Shown one piece after another: positions 56,357 to 64,000 of a stretch of DNA of 64,000 nucleotides. The notes below the pieces were generated by a model, which saw only the letters and a list, made by a program, of their open reading frames with translations, searched no databases and had not been told where the DNA came from. A program made the translations under genes and the position numbers. Every line of letters begins with the position of its first letter. Position 1 is the first letter of the stretch. The stretch covers positions 496,001 to 560,000 of the forward strand of contig NZ_AP038804.1 in NCBI RefSeq assembly GCF_047159865.1. The letters are read 5' to 3'. Source of the DNA: JAIOSF01 sp047159865 (lineage in GTDB: Bacteria > Campylobacterota > Campylobacteria > Campylobacterales > Arcobacteraceae).

Positions 56357-57589
56357 ATGAAATTTCTATATGCTGATTGGCTATTGACTTGTAATAATGA
56401 GTTTACAATTATACAAAATGGAGCAATCGCTTTTGAGGAAACGATTTTAGATATTGGAACAATTGATGATTTTAGAAATAAATACGCAAATGAAGATATT
56501 GAATACTTAGGTAAAAATTCAGTTATTATGCCTGGACTCATCAATACACATGTTCACTTAGAATTTTCTGCAAATAAAACGACACTTCAGTATGGAAATT
56601 TTGTGAAATGGCTTTTTTCTGTAATTGAACATAGAGAAGAAGTTATAGAAAAAGCTACAAAAGAGCTCATTGATAGTGAACTAAAAAAAATGATTGCCAA
56701 TGGGACAACAACAATTGGAGCAATTAGTTCGTATGGATTTGATTTAGATTCATGTGTTCAATCAGCATTAAATGTAGTCTATTTTACTGAAATTTTAGGA
56801 AGCAAACCAGATATGATAGATACTTTATTTGTTGATTTTCAAGAAAAACTAAAATCCGCTATATCACAAAGTTCTAAAAAATTTTTACCGGCTATTGCTA
56901 TTCATTCACCTTATTCAACACATCCATTTCTTATTAGAGAGGTACTGAAAATTGCAAAAGAATCAAATATGCCCGTTTCAGCACATTTTCAAGAGAGTAA
57001 AGCAGAAAATGATTGGCTTAATTATTCTCATGGAGAATTTGAATCTTTTTTCAAAAATATGCTTGACCAAAAAACATCATTAACAAAACCAAATGATTTT
57101 TTAGACCAATTTAAAAATATTGATAATTTAAGTTTTACCCATTGTGTCGAAGCTAATAAAAAAGAATTACAACAAATTAAAGAATTGGGTGCTACAATTA
57201 CCCATTGTCCAAATTCAAATAGACTTTTAAATAATACGCTTTTAAATATAAGCTATTTAAATGATATCCCATTAGCGATGGGAACAGATGGATTGAGTTC
57301 AAACAATACATTAAATATGTTTGAAGAGATTAAAAATGCATTTTTTATGCACACAAATCTAGATACAAATCAATTAGCAACAAAATTATTAACAGCAGCA
57401 ACACAAGGTGGTGCTAAAGCTTTAGGGCTCAATACAGGAATCCTCAGTAAAGGTTTTGACGCAGATATTATCTCTTTTAATCTTCCAGACAAATGTAACA
57501 ATAAAGATGATTTAGCAACAGCTATAATATTACATACAACACAAACAAAAAGAACATATATAAAGGGAACAGATGAACTTAATAAGTAA
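56357..57589 (+). CDS. Amidohydrolase, probable aminofutalosine deaminase
   Basis: A 410-residue zinc amidohydrolase of the ATZ/TRZ group: metal site INTHVHLEF, AIHSPYSTHPF, FTHCVEANKKE and AMGTDGLSSNN. Deaminases of this group convert aminodeoxyfutalosine in the futalosine pathway of menaquinone synthesis, and the radical SAM enzyme two genes downstream makes that substrate. Position between aroQ and sppA is conserved in Campylobacterota. The specific substrate is inference. Overlaps sppA by 17 bases. Confidence 0.75.
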   Translation: MKFLYADWLLTCNNEFTIIQNGAIAFEETILDIGTIDDFRNKYANEDIEYLGKNSVIMPGLINTHVHLEFSANKTTLQYGNFVKWLFSVIEHREEVIEKATKELIDSELKKMIANGTTTIGAISSYGFDLDSCVQSALNVVYFTEILGSKPDMIDTLFVDFQEKLKSAISQSSKKFLPAIAIHSPYSTHPFLIREVLKIAKESNMPVSAHFQESKAENDWLNYSHGEFESFFKNMLDQKTSLTKPNDFLDQFKNIDNLSFTHCVEANKKELQQIKELGATITHCPNSNRLLNNTLLNISYLNDIPLAMGTDGLSSNNTLNMFEEIKNAFFMHTNLDTNQLATKLLTAATQGGAKALGLNTGILSKGFDADIISFNLPDKCNNKDDLATAIILHTTQTKRTYIKGTDELNK

Positions 57590-58442
57590 ATTATTTTATC
57601 CAATCACAGCACCAATTACTTTTATCCAAAGAAATTTTAAAACATTTCTATTTCTAACTATTTTATATTTTGTATTTGCAAATACAGATACAAAAAATCT
57701 AGAAACAGCAAACTTACAAATAATAGAACTTAACGGCCCAATTATGGTTGTTGATGAAGTTTTAGAAAAAATCGAAACTGCAAAATTTGATAATACTATC
57801 AAAGGAGTTTTACTCAAAGTTAATTCTCCTGGTGGAGCAGTTGCACCCTCTGTTGAGCTAGCTTATGCAATTAAAGAGCTAAAAGAGAGTAAACCAGTTG
57901 TTGCTTATGCTAGTGGAATTATGGCAAGTGGAAGTTACTATGCTTCAATTTGGGCAGATAAAATCATCGCAAACCCAGGAAGTATGATTGGAAGCATTGG
58001 AGTGATTATGCAAAGTGCTGATGCAAGTGAACTTATGTCAAAAATAGGTATAAAAACGCAAACTGTAAAAGTTGGTAAATACAAAGAATCAGGTACACCT
58101 ACAAGACAATGGACAGATGATGAACGAAAAGAGTTGGAAAAAGTAACACAAGATACTTATGATATGTTTGTATCTGATGTAGCAGATGCAAGAAATTTAA
58201 AAAAAGAAGATCATACACTTTATGCAGATGCACATATTTTCACATCTAACCAAGCAAAAAAAGTAGGACTCATTGATGAAGTAGCTACGATATCAACAGC
58301 AAAAAGAGTTCTTGTTGATTTAACAAAAGTAGAAAAACCGATTTGGTCAAAAGAAAATAAAATGGATAAATTTATGCAAAATATGATGAACAATACAATT
58401 GCAAATATTACTACAAATTTGAATGGTTTAGTAGCATACTAG
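57573..58442 (+). CDS. sppA: Signal peptide peptidase SppA, short form
   Basis: A 289-residue membrane peptidase with one N-terminal transmembrane helix (about 23-37). The catalytic Ser is in YASGIMASGSYYASIWAD (near 115), and the Lys in TQTVKVGKYKESGTPTR (near 170). VNSPGGAVAPSVELA is the oxyanion region. Single-domain SppA as in many bacteria; it degrades leftover signal peptides. Co-transcribed with the amidohydrolase and mqnE genes. Confidence 0.92.
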   Translation: MNLISKLFYPITAPITFIQRNFKTFLFLTILYFVFANTDTKNLETANLQIIELNGPIMVVDEVLEKIETAKFDNTIKGVLLKVNSPGGAVAPSVELAYAIKELKESKPVVAYASGIMASGSYYASIWADKIIANPGSMIGSIGVIMQSADASELMSKIGIKTQTVKVGKYKESGTPTRQWTDDERKELEKVTQDTYDMFVSDVADARNLKKEDHTLYADAHIFTSNQAKKVGLIDEVATISTAKRVLVDLTKVEKPIWSKENKMDKFMQNMMNNTIANITTNLNGLVAY

Positions 58443-58462
58443 TTAAAGGGTAAAAAAGAAAA

Positions 58463-59518
58463 ATGAATTTAAAAGAAAAATTAGAAAATAATGAACGATT
58501 AACCTTAGAAGAGGGATTAGCTTTATATGATATGGACCTATTAGAATTAGGTGCTTATGCTTCACAAATACGAGAAAAAAAGTTTGGAAGAAAAACTTAC
58601 TATAATATAAATAGACATATAAATCCAACAAATATTTGTAAAGATGTTTGCCAGTTTTGTGCTTATAGTGCCAGTAGAAAAAATCCTCAACCATATACTC
58701 TTTCTCATGAAGAGATATTAGAAACTGTTGCAAATAGTGTTAAAAATGGAATAAAAGAGGTACATATAGTATCTGCACACAACCCAGAAACAGGACTCCA
58801 ATGGTACCTTGATGTATTCAAAAAAATCAAAACTCAATTTCCAGATATTCATGTCAAAGCACTCACAGCAGCAGAGATACATTTTTTAAGCCAAGAGTAT
58901 GATAAATCATATGAAGAGATTATTGATATGATGATTGAAAATGGCGTAGATAGTATGCCAGGTGGTGGTGCTGAAATCTTTGATGAAAAGGTGAGAAAAA
59001 AGATTTGTGGTGGCAAAGTAAGCTCTGAGCAATGGCTAAAGATTCATGAACTTTGGCACAAAAAAGGCAATAAATCAAATGCAACTATGCTATTTGGTCA
59101 TGTAGAAAGTAGAGAAAATAGAATTGACCATATGATACGACTTCGTAATCTACAAGATAAAACAGGGGGGATCAATGCTTTCATACCTCTTGTATATCAA
59201 AAGGAAAATAACTTTTTAAAAGTAAAAGATTTCCCAACTGCTCAAGAGATACTCAAAACATTTGCCATTAGTAGAATTATGCTAGATAATATTCCAAATT
59301 TAAAAGCATATTGGGTAACTTCAACTGTAAATTTAGCTTTGGTCGCTCAAGAATTTGGAGCAAATGATTTAGATGGAACAATTGAAAAAGAGTCTATAAA
59401 TAGTGCAGCAGGTGCAAAAAGTGCAAATGGAATGCAACAAAAAGAATTTATTGAATTAATTGTAAGTAGCGGTTTTGAACCAGTAGAAAGAGATAGTTTA
59501 TATAACGAATTAAGTTAA
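58463..59518 (+). CDS. mqnE: Aminofutalosine synthase (radical SAM)
   Basis: A 351-residue radical SAM enzyme: CKDVCQFCAYS gives the [4Fe-4S] Cys triad (C-x3-C-x2-C near residue 55-62). HIVSAHNPETGLQWY, PGGGAEIFDEKVRKKI and ATMLFGHVES are typical for MqnE. It joins chorismate-derived 3-enolpyruvylbenzoate to SAM in menaquinone synthesis. The Mqn pathway is the normal one in Campylobacterota. Ends 84 bases before msrB. Confidence 0.9.
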   Translation: MNLKEKLENNERLTLEEGLALYDMDLLELGAYASQIREKKFGRKTYYNINRHINPTNICKDVCQFCAYSASRKNPQPYTLSHEEILETVANSVKNGIKEVHIVSAHNPETGLQWYLDVFKKIKTQFPDIHVKALTAAEIHFLSQEYDKSYEEIIDMMIENGVDSMPGGGAEIFDEKVRKKICGGKVSSEQWLKIHELWHKKGNKSNATMLFGHVESRENRIDHMIRLRNLQDKTGGINAFIPLVYQKENNFLKVKDFPTAQEILKTFAISRIMLDNIPNLKAYWVTSTVNLALVAQEFGANDLDGTIEKESINSAAGAKSANGMQQKEFIELIVSSGFEPVERDSLYNELS

Positions 59519-59561
59519 AAAAGTACATACAAATCTTTACTTTATTGTTATTAAAAAATTT

Positions 59562-59567
59562 TATAAT
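59562..59567 (+). promoter_or_regulatory. -10 box for msrBA
   Basis: TATAAT in TTTTATAATAACTAC lies 36 bases upstream of the msrB ATG; CAAGGAA is its ribosome site. Confidence 0.5.
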
Positions 59568-59602
59568 AACTACAAATAGATTCGATTCTACAAGGAAATA
59601 AA

Positions 59603-59968
59603 ATGTCTAAAAGTTACAATAGTTTAAACGATGAAGAAAAAAGAGTACTTATAAACAAAGGAACTGAACGAGCTTTCACAGGAATCTACTGTGACAATAA
59701 GGATACAGGAACCTACACTTGTAAACAATGTGACACTCCACTTTTTCATTCAAATTCAAAATTTGATAGTGGCTGTGGCTGGCCAAGTTTTGATGATACT
59801 ATCAAAGACAATGTAAAAGAAGTACCAGATGCAGATGGAAGACGAGTAGAGATTGTGTGTAAAAATTGTGGAGGACACCTTGGACATGTGTTTAGAGGTG
59901 AAGGATTTACTGAAAAATCTACACGACACTGTGTCAACTCTGTCTCTATAAATTTTGAGAAAGAGTGA
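59603..59968 (+). CDS. msrB: Methionine-R-sulfoxide reductase B
   Basis: A 121-residue enzyme with a zinc site (CKQCDTPLF and CKNCGGHLGH) and the catalytic Cys in RHCVNSVSI near residue 112. FDSGCGWPSF holds a possible recycling Cys. It reduces the R form of oxidised methionine. It stands three bases from msrA, the partner for the S form. Confidence 0.93.
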   Translation: MSKSYNSLNDEEKRVLINKGTERAFTGIYCDNKDTGTYTCKQCDTPLFHSNSKFDSGCGWPSFDDTIKDNVKEVPDADGRRVEIVCKNCGGHLGHVFRGEGFTEKSTRHCVNSVSINFEKE

Positions 59969-59971
59969 TTT

Positions 59972-60469
59972 ATGACTTCAAATATCAAAAATGCATATTT
60001 TGCAGGTGGATGTTTTTGGGGAGTAGAATACTACTTTGAAAAATTAGAAGGTGTACAAAGTGCCATCAGTGGATATATGGGTGGGCACTTAAACAATCCA
60101 ACTTATAAAGATATTTGTAGTGGCACGACAGGACACTTCGAAGTTGTACAAGTCAATTATGATGAAAATATCATTACATTTGAGGAACTTACAAAACTCT
60201 TTTTTGAGATACACGACCCAACTCAAAAAAATGGTCAAGGCCCAGATATAGGGACACAATACCTTAGTGCCATTTTTTATAATGATGATGAAGAACTAAA
60301 AATATCAAAAGAGCTAATTCAAACACTTAAAAAAAGAGGTTATGATGTAGTTACACAACTCATTTCAGCTCAAAACACTCCATTTTTTGAAGCGGAAGAT
60401 TATCATCAAGACTACTATTTTGTGCACAACAAAGTTCCATACTGTCATAGCTATATAAAAAAATTTTAA
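59972..60469 (+). CDS. msrA: Methionine-S-sulfoxide reductase A
   Basis: A 165-residue enzyme starting with the catalytic motif AYFAGGCFWGVEYYFE (Cys near residue 13) and containing GHFEVVQVNYD and DPTQKNGQGPDIGTQYLSAI. Resolving Cys at YCHSYIKKF near the end. Co-transcribed with msrB. The ORF converges with the permease gene. Confidence 0.93.
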   Translation: MTSNIKNAYFAGGCFWGVEYYFEKLEGVQSAISGYMGGHLNNPTYKDICSGTTGHFEVVQVNYDENIITFEELTKLFFEIHDPTQKNGQGPDIGTQYLSAIFYNDDEELKISKELIQTLKKRGYDVVTQLISAQNTPFFEAEDYHQDYYFVHNKVPYCHSYIKKF

Positions 60470-60471
60470 GA

Positions 60472-61434
60472 CTACAATTTTTTTATATTTGGATTGAGCT
60501 TTAATAATGCTAAATCTGCTAGCATATTGCCTAAAAGAGTTAGAAAAGCTCCTATTATCAAAATACCCATAATAACGGGATAATCTTTACTTAATGCAGA
60601 TTGGAAAAATAAAAGTCCCATCCCATCAATTGAAAAAATTGTTTCGAGTAAAACACTTCCCCCAATAATAGCTGGTAAACTTAAACCCAATAGAGTAATT
60701 ACGGGTGGATATAAATTTGGTAATATGTAGTATCTTAAAAGTATTTTTGGTTCAAGTCCCCTACTTTTTGCAAAAAAGATATAGTCGCTTTTTAAAATCT
60801 CAATTGTCAAAGAACGAATATATAAAGTTAAACTTCCAATACCTCCAAATATAATAATACCAACTGGTAAAATAAGATGCCATGCCGTATCAACATAATA
60901 TAACAAACTATTTTCATCAACATTACTACTATGAAGTCCAGAAAGGGGCAACACCTCCAAGTTTACAGAAAATACCAACACACCTAAAAGTGCAAGATAA
61001 AAAGATGGTAGCGAAAAACTTAACAAAGAAAGTTGACCTACAAATCTATCAAATAAACTATCTTTTTGAATGGCCGCTTTTATTCCTAAATATAATGAAA
61101 TAATAAAAATAGATATTATACTAATTATATTGATAGTTAATGTAATAGGAATACGACTTAAAATCTCTTCTTTAACCATTACTCCACTAACAAAAGAGAT
61201 TCCAAAATCAAGTTGAAGTATGTTTTGTATCCAAGAAAAAAACTGTATGTAAATAGGTCGATCTAATCCATAAATCATTTTTAAATGTTCAAGTGATTCT
61301 TTTGTAATATTTGGATTCAAATCTCCACTAGCAAAAAAACTATTAGGAGTTAAATAAATTGCTAAAAATGAGATAAGCGCTATTATAAATAACATTGTAA
61401 ATAAATAAATAAGTTTTTTGATTAGGAGTTTCAT
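60472..61434 (-). CDS. ABC transporter permease, peptide/nickel (DppB/OppB) type
   Basis: A 320-residue inner-membrane permease with six segments. Signature ALIGGSVLLETIFSIDGMG near residue 265 and TPNSFFASGDLNP in the first loop. DppB-type permeases import peptides, nickel or similar; partner genes (a second permease, ATPases and a binding protein) would lie further left in the operon but are not here, so it is alone on its strand, facing rnc. Start has a poor ribosome site. The substrate cannot be told. Confidence 0.8.
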   Translation of the reverse strand: MKLLIKKLIYLFTMLFIIALISFLAIYLTPNSFFASGDLNPNITKESLEHLKMIYGLDRPIYIQFFSWIQNILQLDFGISFVSGVMVKEEILSRIPITLTINIISIISIFIISLYLGIKAAIQKDSLFDRFVGQLSLLSFSLPSFYLALLGVLVFSVNLEVLPLSGLHSSNVDENSLLYYVDTAWHLILPVGIIIFGGIGSLTLYIRSLTIEILKSDYIFFAKSRGLEPKILLRYYILPNLYPPVITLLGLSLPAIIGGSVLLETIFSIDGMGLLFFQSALSKDYPVIMGILIIGAFLTLLGNMLADLALLKLNPNIKKL

Positions 61435-61506
61435 AGAAGAATTGTATTAAACTTACGATTAATCAACTATTAACTTATATATAAATATCCTTTTTATCTA
61501 TTTTTG

Positions 61507-61512
61507 ATATAA
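61507..61512 (+). promoter_or_regulatory. -10 box for rnc
   Basis: TATAAT in TTTGATATAATTGATC, 29 bases before the rnc ATG, followed by AAAAGGA. Confidence 0.55.
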
Positions 61513-61540
61513 TTGATCAAACAATATAAAAGGAAAAAAA

Positions 61541-62218
61541 ATGAAAAAGTATCATGAACTTGAAAAGTGCTTGGATTATCAGTTTAAAAATAAAGACCTG
61601 ATAATCGAAGCACTCACGCACAAAAGTTATAAAAAAGTTTTTAACAATGAAAGACTAGAGTATCTTGGCGATGCTGTATTAAATCTAATTGTTGGAGAAT
61701 TTTTATTTAATAAGTTTCCTGCATCAAATGAAGGGGAACTTTCAAAAATCAGAGCTTCACTAGTAAATGAAAAAGGATTTACAAAACTAGCTCTTGCTAT
61801 TAACCTTGGTGATTATATCTATTTATCTGAAGCCGAAGATAGAAACCAAGGAAGAAAAAAAGCTTCTATTTTAAGTGATGCCTTTGAAGCAATTATGGGT
61901 GCAATTTATATAGAGTCAGGATTAACGGTTTTAAAACCAATGATATTAAAACTTCTTGATGAAAATTACGAAGAGATTAATCTCAATGAACTTTTTAGTG
62001 ATTATAAAACAGCACTTCAAGAAGTAACACAAGCAAAATTTGGGGCTATCCCTGTATATAAACTTGAATCAGCAATTGGTCCAGATCATGAAAAAGAGTT
62101 TGAGTTATCTTTATGGATAAATGACAAGCACTATGCTACAGCAAAAGGTAAAAGTAAAAAACTAGCACAACAAGCAGCAGCAAAAATTGTACTCAACCAA
62201 CTTCAAGGTAAAAAATAA
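61541..62218 (+). CDS. rnc: Ribonuclease III
   Basis: A 225-residue double-strand RNase. Signature NERLEYLGDAVLNLIVGEFL near 38-57, catalytic DAFEAIMGAIYIESG, and a dsRNA-binding domain (residues 155-222) ending AKGKSKKLAQQAAAKIVLNQL. It processes rRNA and structured RNAs. Its stop overlaps the aroC start (TAATG). Confidence 0.95.
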   Translation: MKKYHELEKCLDYQFKNKDLIIEALTHKSYKKVFNNERLEYLGDAVLNLIVGEFLFNKFPASNEGELSKIRASLVNEKGFTKLALAINLGDYIYLSEAEDRNQGRKKASILSDAFEAIMGAIYIESGLTVLKPMILKLLDENYEEINLNELFSDYKTALQEVTQAKFGAIPVYKLESAIGPDHEKEFELSLWINDKHYATAKGKSKKLAQQAAAKIVLNQLQGKK

Positions 62219-63291
62219 TGAATACATTTGGGCAAAAATTCCGTTTTACAACATTTGGTGAATCCCATGGAGTAGCATTAGGATGTATTGTCGATGGAGT
62301 TCCAGCGGGAGTAAAAATTGATTTAGATTTTATTCAAAGTGAGATGGATAGAAGAAAACCAGGTCAAAACAAACTACAAACAGCAAGAAAAGAAGATGAT
62401 AAAATAGAAATCTTAAGTGGTACATTTGAAGGATTTAGCACAGGTACTCCTATAGCAATGGTATTGTACAATGGTAACCAAAAAAGTAGAGACTACGATA
62501 ATGTAAAAGATCTATTTAGACCTGGTCATGCTGATTACACTTACTTTCATAAATACGGAATAAGAGATTATAGAGGTGGTGGAAGAAGTAGTGCAAGAGA
62601 AACTAGTGCAAGAGTTGCGGCTGGAGCAATTGCACAACTTATTTTACAAGACTTAGGAATTGAAGTATTTAGTGGTATTTGTAATATAGAAGGTATAAAA
62701 TCAGAACAATTTGACTGGGAATATGCAAAAACAAGTGAGATGTATGCTTTAGATAAAAATCAAGAAGAAGCACAGAAAAAAGCAATATTAAACGCAAAAA
62801 ACAGCCATAATAGTGTAGGTGGAGTTGTTGCACTAAAAGCTACAAATGTTCCGAAAGGTTTAGGTGAACCAATTTATTACAAGCTAGATTCAGTTTTAGC
62901 AGATGCAATGATGAGTATAAATGCTGTGAAAGCTATTGATATTGGAGATGGTATAGATTCTGTATCTTTAAAAGGTGATGAAAATAATGATCAAATAAGA
63001 GATAATGGTTTCAAAACAAATCATAGTGGTGGTATTTTAGGTGGAATTAGCAATGGTGATGATATAGAGATGAAAGTATATTTTAAACCAACTCCATCTA
63101 TATTTATAGAGCAAGAAACAGTTAATACAGAGAATGAAAATGTAAATTATAACTTAAAAGGAAGACATGATCCTTGTGTAGCAACAAGAGGAAGTATTGT
63201 AGCCCAATCAATGATGTCTTGTGTTTTAGTTGATATGATTTTACTCAATATGGGTGCAAAAATGGAGCATTTACGAAAAGTATATAAATAA
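62218..63291 (+). CDS. aroC: Chorismate synthase
   Basis: A 357-residue FMN enzyme making chorismate from EPSP. GESHGVALGCIVDGVPAG, RPGHADYTYFHKYGIRDYRG, GGGRSSARETSARVAAGA and RHDPCVATRGSIVAQ are signatures. It supplies aromatic amino acids and the menaquinone route in this organism. Coupled to rnc by a one-base overlap; the rnc-aroC pair is common in Campylobacterota. Confidence 0.95.
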   Translation: MNTFGQKFRFTTFGESHGVALGCIVDGVPAGVKIDLDFIQSEMDRRKPGQNKLQTARKEDDKIEILSGTFEGFSTGTPIAMVLYNGNQKSRDYDNVKDLFRPGHADYTYFHKYGIRDYRGGGRSSARETSARVAAGAIAQLILQDLGIEVFSGICNIEGIKSEQFDWEYAKTSEMYALDKNQEEAQKKAILNAKNSHNSVGGVVALKATNVPKGLGEPIYYKLDSVLADAMMSINAVKAIDIGDGIDSVSLKGDENNDQIRDNGFKTNHSGGILGGISNGDDIEMKVYFKPTPSIFIEQETVNTENENVNYNLKGRHDPCVATRGSIVAQSMMSCVLVDMILLNMGAKMEHLRKVYK

Positions 63292-63330
63292 AATTTCAAA
63301 ATAAAAGAATTATTTTAAGTACAACTTTGA

Positions 63331-63336
63331 TAGAAT
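63331..63336 (+). promoter_or_regulatory. -10 box for thrS
   Basis: TAGAAT within an inverted repeat ACAACT/AGTTGT (63320-63341). It lies about 40 bases before the thrS start. The inverted repeat might be an operator. Confidence 0.35.
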
Positions 63337-63374
63337 AGTTGTATTTAAAAAATGAAAAGAAGAAAAGGACTTCA

Positions 63375-64000
63375 TTGGATTACATAGGTATAAATAAAGA
63401 CGGTCAAATTTATGATCTTCAAACAGCTAAAGCTTTAAATATAGAAGCAAGCGAATCAGAACAAATTAAAGCTGATAATTCAGCCCAAGCATTAGAAATT
63501 TTAAGACACTCAACAGCTCACTTAATGGCTCAAGCTATCAAAGAACTACACCCCGAAGCACAATTTTTTGTTGGACCAGTTGTGGAAGAAGGTTTTTATT
63601 ATGATTTTAAATTAAATAAACAATTAAATGATGATGATCTTCCAATAATCGAAAAACAAATGAAAGCATTAGCAAATAAAAAGCTACCAATTGAGCGAAA
63701 AGAATGCCAAAGATCTACTATAGAAGAAAAATTTAGAGATGATCCATTAAAACAAATGGTATTAGAAAAAATAACTGATGATACTTTGACTGTATATTTA
63801 CAAGGTGACTTTGAAGATTTATGTAGAGGACCTCACCTTCCAAATACAAAAATGATCAGAAACTTCAAACTTATAAGAGTTGCTGGTGCATATTTAGGTG
63901 GTGATGAAGAAAATGAGATGATTACTAGAATTTATGGTATCTCATTCTTTGATAAACAAGAACTAAAAGATTATGTTACTATGCTTGAAGAAGCAAAAAA
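63375..64000 (+). CDS. thrS: Threonyl-tRNA synthetase, start only
   Basis: The frame runs to the window end (208 codons seen). Start is TTG at 63375 with AAAAGGA six bases before it; no ATG exists in this part of the frame until later. The product begins DYIGINKDGQIYD and passes directly to the editing domain HSTAHLMAQAIKEL (near residue 47), then PVVEEGFYYDF and EFEDLCRGPH-like YLQGDFEDLCRGPHLPNT. The usual N-terminal TGS domain is absent or minimal, as in other Campylobacterota. The catalytic core lies outside the window. Confidence 0.9.
   Translation, partial: MDYIGINKDGQIYDLQTAKALNIEASESEQIKADNSAQALEILRHSTAHLMAQAIKELHPEAQFFVGPVVEEGFYYDFKLNKQLNDDDLPIIEKQMKALANKKLPIERKECQRSTIEEKFRDDPLKQMVLEKITDDTLTVYLQGDFEDLCRGPHLPNTKMIRNFKLIRVAGAYLGGDEENEMITRIYGISFFDKQELKDYVTMLEEAK

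Overview
The window joins an AT-rich, plasmid-like mobile element (about 1-24.1 kb; its left end lies outside the window) to chromosomal backbone of a Campylobacterota bacterium, most likely from the Arcobacter group (about 24.1-64 kb). The evidence for the lineage is the very low GC content, the pyrH-rpoZ-spoT-tyrS-nitronate monooxygenase-amidase cluster, the aroQ-amidohydrolase-sppA order familiar from Campylobacter, futalosine-pathway menaquinone genes, and a threonyl-tRNA synthetase that begins without a full TGS domain.

Element, replication part (1-5.9 kb). A leftward operon encodes a small probable repressor, a RepA-type hexameric helicase, a RepC-like winged-helix initiator and a small protein. 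Next to it is a region with four 21-bp iterons and a partial one, which looks like an IncQ-like oriV. An inverted repeat over the operon promoter is a likely operator. Phased 10-bp GTAAAG repeats occur at several non-coding sites of the element.

Element, small-gene array (5.9-9.1 kb). Eight or nine small rightward genes of unknown function are separated by five copies of a structured intergenic module: two consecutive hairpins with conserved flanks and compensatory stem changes. Four of the five begin at or within a few bases of the stop codon before them. This is the most novel-looking feature of the window. One slot holds only a four-codon ORF.

Element, mobilisation part (9.1-18 kb). A probable oriT region is followed by an accessory protein, a relaxase (H-x-D-x2-N-x-H-x-H), a small membrane protein, a VirD4/TraG-type coupling protein and several small proteins. 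Three genes here share a second kind of leader, two hairpins followed by TGGAGT and the start codon. No VirB-type channel genes are visible, so the element looks mobilisable rather than self-transmissible, at least within the window. A second structured repeat (GATGCCTG motif) occurs three times in the element.

Element, cargo and right end (18.3-24.1 kb). A leftward type III restriction-modification pair (mod, res) is preceded by two small genes, one with a classic A-AAA-AAG slippery site. The end carries long direct repeats, an intact tRNA-Leu(GAG) and the 5' half of a second tRNA-Leu that stops exactly at the anticodon loop. It is probably an integration scar. No integrase is in the window.

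Chromosome. From right to left, one tightly coupled leftward operon (32.35 to 24.15 kb) holds a Bat-type aerotolerance set, two DUF1566-like proteins (one apparently starting at AUC), an unknown protein, an adaptor protein and an MFS exporter. Further on are a CHASE2 adenylate/guanylate cyclase, the rplY-pth-lptG/F group, the amidase-to-pyrH group, a two-component system flanked by paralogous small periplasmic proteins, a DEAD-box helicase, leuA, a voltage-sensor-like K+ channel with two RCK proteins, a DUF1538 transporter with a P-II-like tail, aroQ and a peptidase, menaquinone genes, msrBA, an ABC permease, rnc, aroC and the start of thrS.
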